Below the pieces are notes generated by a model, which was given only the letters and a program-made list of their open reading frames with translations, was not told the DNA's origin and searched no databases. The translations under genes were made by a program, and so were the position numbers. A DNA stretch of 7,098 nt from Methanobacteriota archaeon (GTDB lineage: Archaea; Thermoplasmatota; Poseidoniia; Poseidoniales; Poseidoniaceae): the NCBI GenBank assembly GCA_002731395.1, contig PCBQ01000082.1, positions 1 through 7,098 of the forward strand, in the 5' to 3' direction. Below are positions 5,995-7,098 of the stretch, one piece after another. How positions within the stretch are numbered: the first letter of the stretch is position 1; the number at the start of each line of letters is the position of its first letter.

Positions 5995-6906
5995 ATGAGA
6001 ACACTTCGCATGCTCGTAGGACTCCTGTTCCTCGGGGTGTTGGCCAGTTACCTCCTTTTGGCCGGAGAGTTGGTCGAAGAGGCACAGTGGGGCACCGTCG
6101 GTGCCCTCGGCGTCCTTGGCCTGGCGTGGGTCCGCCTTGGCGGAACGCCGCGCCCGCAGGCCGTTGCTTCGACCCAACCTGTGGCGGCCGCTGCAGCCGT
6201 TCAAGGTGATGCTGAAGCCGCGGAAGAGGTCGCCATGGACGATGCACCTGCCCCTGTTCGCGCAGAATCACCGGCCACCATGGCGGAGCGGAAGCGCATG
6301 AAGGTCGAGGCGGCAAAGGCCGCTCAAGCCGAAGCCCTCGCCGCGCAGGAAGCCGAAGCGGAAGAGACCCATGGACCACTCATCGAGGTCGAAATCGAAG
6401 AAGTCCACGTCGCCCAGGAATTCGTGGTTGAGGTGACCGCTGATTCTGTAGAAGACGCAGACATCGCGGTGACCGTTGAAGAGCGACGCGAGCGCCATGC
6501 GGCGGTTCGCGAACGCATCGAAGCACGCCGCCGTGGCCGCATGGCGGAAATCCGCGCCGCAACGGTACGGATGTGGGAAGAGGCCGAAGCCCGCGAAGAC
6601 CTCGTGGCCCTGCTTCGAACGCCTGACCATGGCTTGTACGTGTACGATATGCCCGAACACCCTGAACCCGGTCGCCCGTACGGCGCGACCTTCGTTCGAC
6701 TGGACGAGAACCGCGTGATCAAACTCCGTGTGCCGCTTGACGAAGGTTTCAGCAGCAGCGCCGCGAACGAACCTGAACCCCTTCCCGAGCTGCCTCCGCT
6801 TCCTCCCCCTGGTGGATTGCCTCCGCTCGGCGACCTGCCGCCGCTTCCGGATCCCATTGAAGCACGCTCAGACGCGCTTGCTGCACTCGCGCCAAGCGAC
6901 GACTGA
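5995..6906 (+). CDS. unrecognised membrane-anchored Ala/Glu-rich protein with Pro-rich tail
   Basis: I do not recognise this 303-residue protein. Residues 5-24 (LVGLLFLGVLASYLLLAG core) form a membrane segment and 32-48 a second, so the N-terminus is probably a hairpin anchor. Residues 56-125 are low-complexity, rich in alanine and glutamate. Residues 161-202 are highly charged and should form a long helix, perhaps a coiled coil. Residues 203-252 look like a small folded unit (LYVYDMPEHPEPGRPYG, then TFVRLDENRVIKLRVPLDEG). Residues 259-287 are a proline-rich tail with repeated PPL/LPPL units, followed by a short acidic end. With both termini probably cytoplasmic, it could be a scaffold or adaptor; that is inference. 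It follows the XTP diphosphatase gene in what looks like one transcript. GTG 5944, overlapping the previous stop as GTGA, is an alternative start adding 17 residues. Confidence 0.8.
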   Translation: MRTLRMLVGLLFLGVLASYLLLAGELVEEAQWGTVGALGVLGLAWVRLGGTPRPQAVASTQPVAAAAAVQGDAEAAEEVAMDDAPAPVRAESPATMAERKRMKVEAAKAAQAEALAAQEAEAEETHGPLIEVEIEEVHVAQEFVVEVTADSVEDADIAVTVEERRERHAAVRERIEARRRGRMAEIRAATVRMWEEAEAREDLVALLRTPDHGLYVYDMPEHPEPGRPYGATFVRLDENRVIKLRVPLDEGFSSSAANEPEPLPELPPLPPPGGLPPLGDLPPLPDPIEARSDALAALAPSDD

Positions 6907-6921
6907 ACCTCGATTGGAACG

Positions 6922-6930
6922 TTTCTTTTT
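6922..6930 (+). terminator. T-rich tract, candidate archaeal terminator
   Basis: TTTCTTTTT on the coding strand begins 16 bases after the stop of the unknown gene. Archaeal RNA polymerase often stops at such oligo-T runs without a hairpin. It is the longest T-run I see between genes in the window. Confidence 0.45.
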
Positions 6931-7012
6931 GTGAAGCGCTGAGGCCCGGCACCCGACTTGGTGCGGTCCGTTTCTCCAATTCGTTCATGCGCGGACGCGA
7001 TGTGCGCGCTGC

Positions 7013-7042
7013 AACATGATGAAACATGAAAGCGTCATGTTT
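7013..7042. promoter_or_regulatory. cluster of three AACATGA half-sites, candidate operator
   Basis: AACATGA occurs at 7013-7019 and again at 7023-7029, exactly 10 bases apart. An inverted copy, TCATGTT, lies at 7035-7041. The second and third form a perfect palindrome with 8-base arms (AAACATGA, 7022-7029; TCATGTTT, 7035-7042) around a 5-base spacer. Its right arm overlaps the first bases of the TATA box at 7040, so a protein bound there would block or modulate that promoter. No regulator can be named. Confidence 0.45.
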
Positions 7043-7047
7043 ATATC
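7040..7047 (+). promoter_or_regulatory. TATA box driving a transcript off the right edge
   Basis: TTTATATC is the closest match to an archaeal TATA box in the window and stands in otherwise GC-rich sequence. A start site about 26 bases from its centre would fall near 7068-7072. The ATG at 7069 meets a stop after five codons, so the transcript is either an RNA gene or an mRNA beginning translation at ATG 7094 or beyond the edge. Confidence 0.6.
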
Positions 7048-7098
7048 TTCTTGCACCTAGGCCCCCTCATGGCGCAGCCCATCTGACCCTCCGATGCC

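Noticed and set aside
6949..6964. GCACC/GGTGC hairpin downstream of the T-rich tract
   Set aside because: Only five pairs with a six-base loop and no following T-run; common by chance in GC-rich sequence.
6749..7027. 92-residue minus-strand frame reaching into the right-end gap
   Set aside because: Mostly antisense to the proline-rich tail of the unknown gene, with no recognisable domain or ribosome binding site.
7069..7086. ATG at 7069 as a leaderless gene start
   Set aside because: The frame ends in TGA after five codons.
7057..7098. Start of an SRP (7S) RNA or tRNA gene at the right edge
   Set aside because: CTAGGCC and the later CCGATGCC loosely recall archaeal 7S RNA, but too little sequence is present, the predicted start lies downstream of CTAGG, and tRNA invariant positions do not fit.

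Overview
The window most resembles a piece of a GC-rich archaeal genome, and a marine Thermoplasmatota lineage such as the Poseidoniales (Marine Group II) is my best guess. Three things point to Archaea. The leftmost gene belongs to UPF0200, a kinase family I know only from archaea. The XTP/dITP diphosphatase has the archaeal/eukaryotic GVYSSY form of its motif. TATA-like boxes lie about 30 bases before several start codons, as expected for leaderless archaeal transcripts. Several other genes (long-form NadA, bacterioferritin-like protein, CrcB) look bacterial, which fits a lineage rich in acquired bacterial genes. No marker gene is present, so the lineage stays an inference.

Layout. Positions 1-2944 (minus strand) hold a three-gene cluster: an ABC transporter ATPase, a large two-half ABC-2-type permease whose start overlaps the ATPase stop by 4 bases, and a P-loop kinase of the UPF0200 family cut by the left edge. 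Divergent from it, nadA (3064-4227, plus) encodes quinolinate synthase, the iron-sulfur enzyme of NAD biosynthesis. A strong hairpin (4256-4284) follows nadA. Next is a bacterioferritin-like iron protein (4344-4799, plus), which converges on crcB (4852-5223, minus), a fluoride channel gene. Divergent from crcB, an XTP/dITP diphosphatase gene (5297-5947, plus) is followed by a gene for an unrecognised membrane-anchored, alanine/glutamate-rich, proline-tailed protein (5995-6906). The right end (6907-7098) has a T-rich terminator candidate, three copies of an AACATGA half-site, and the best TATA box of the window, which would drive a transcript leaving the window.

How the genes relate. The ABC ATPase and permease form one transporter of unknown substrate. 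The other genes are housekeeping or stress functions (NAD synthesis, iron storage or detoxification, fluoride efflux, nucleotide-pool cleaning) without an obvious shared pathway. I do not see a clearly new multi-gene system. The most unusual items are the half-site cluster over the right-end promoter, the unknown protein coupled to the diphosphatase, and lineage-type insertions in two conserved enzymes.
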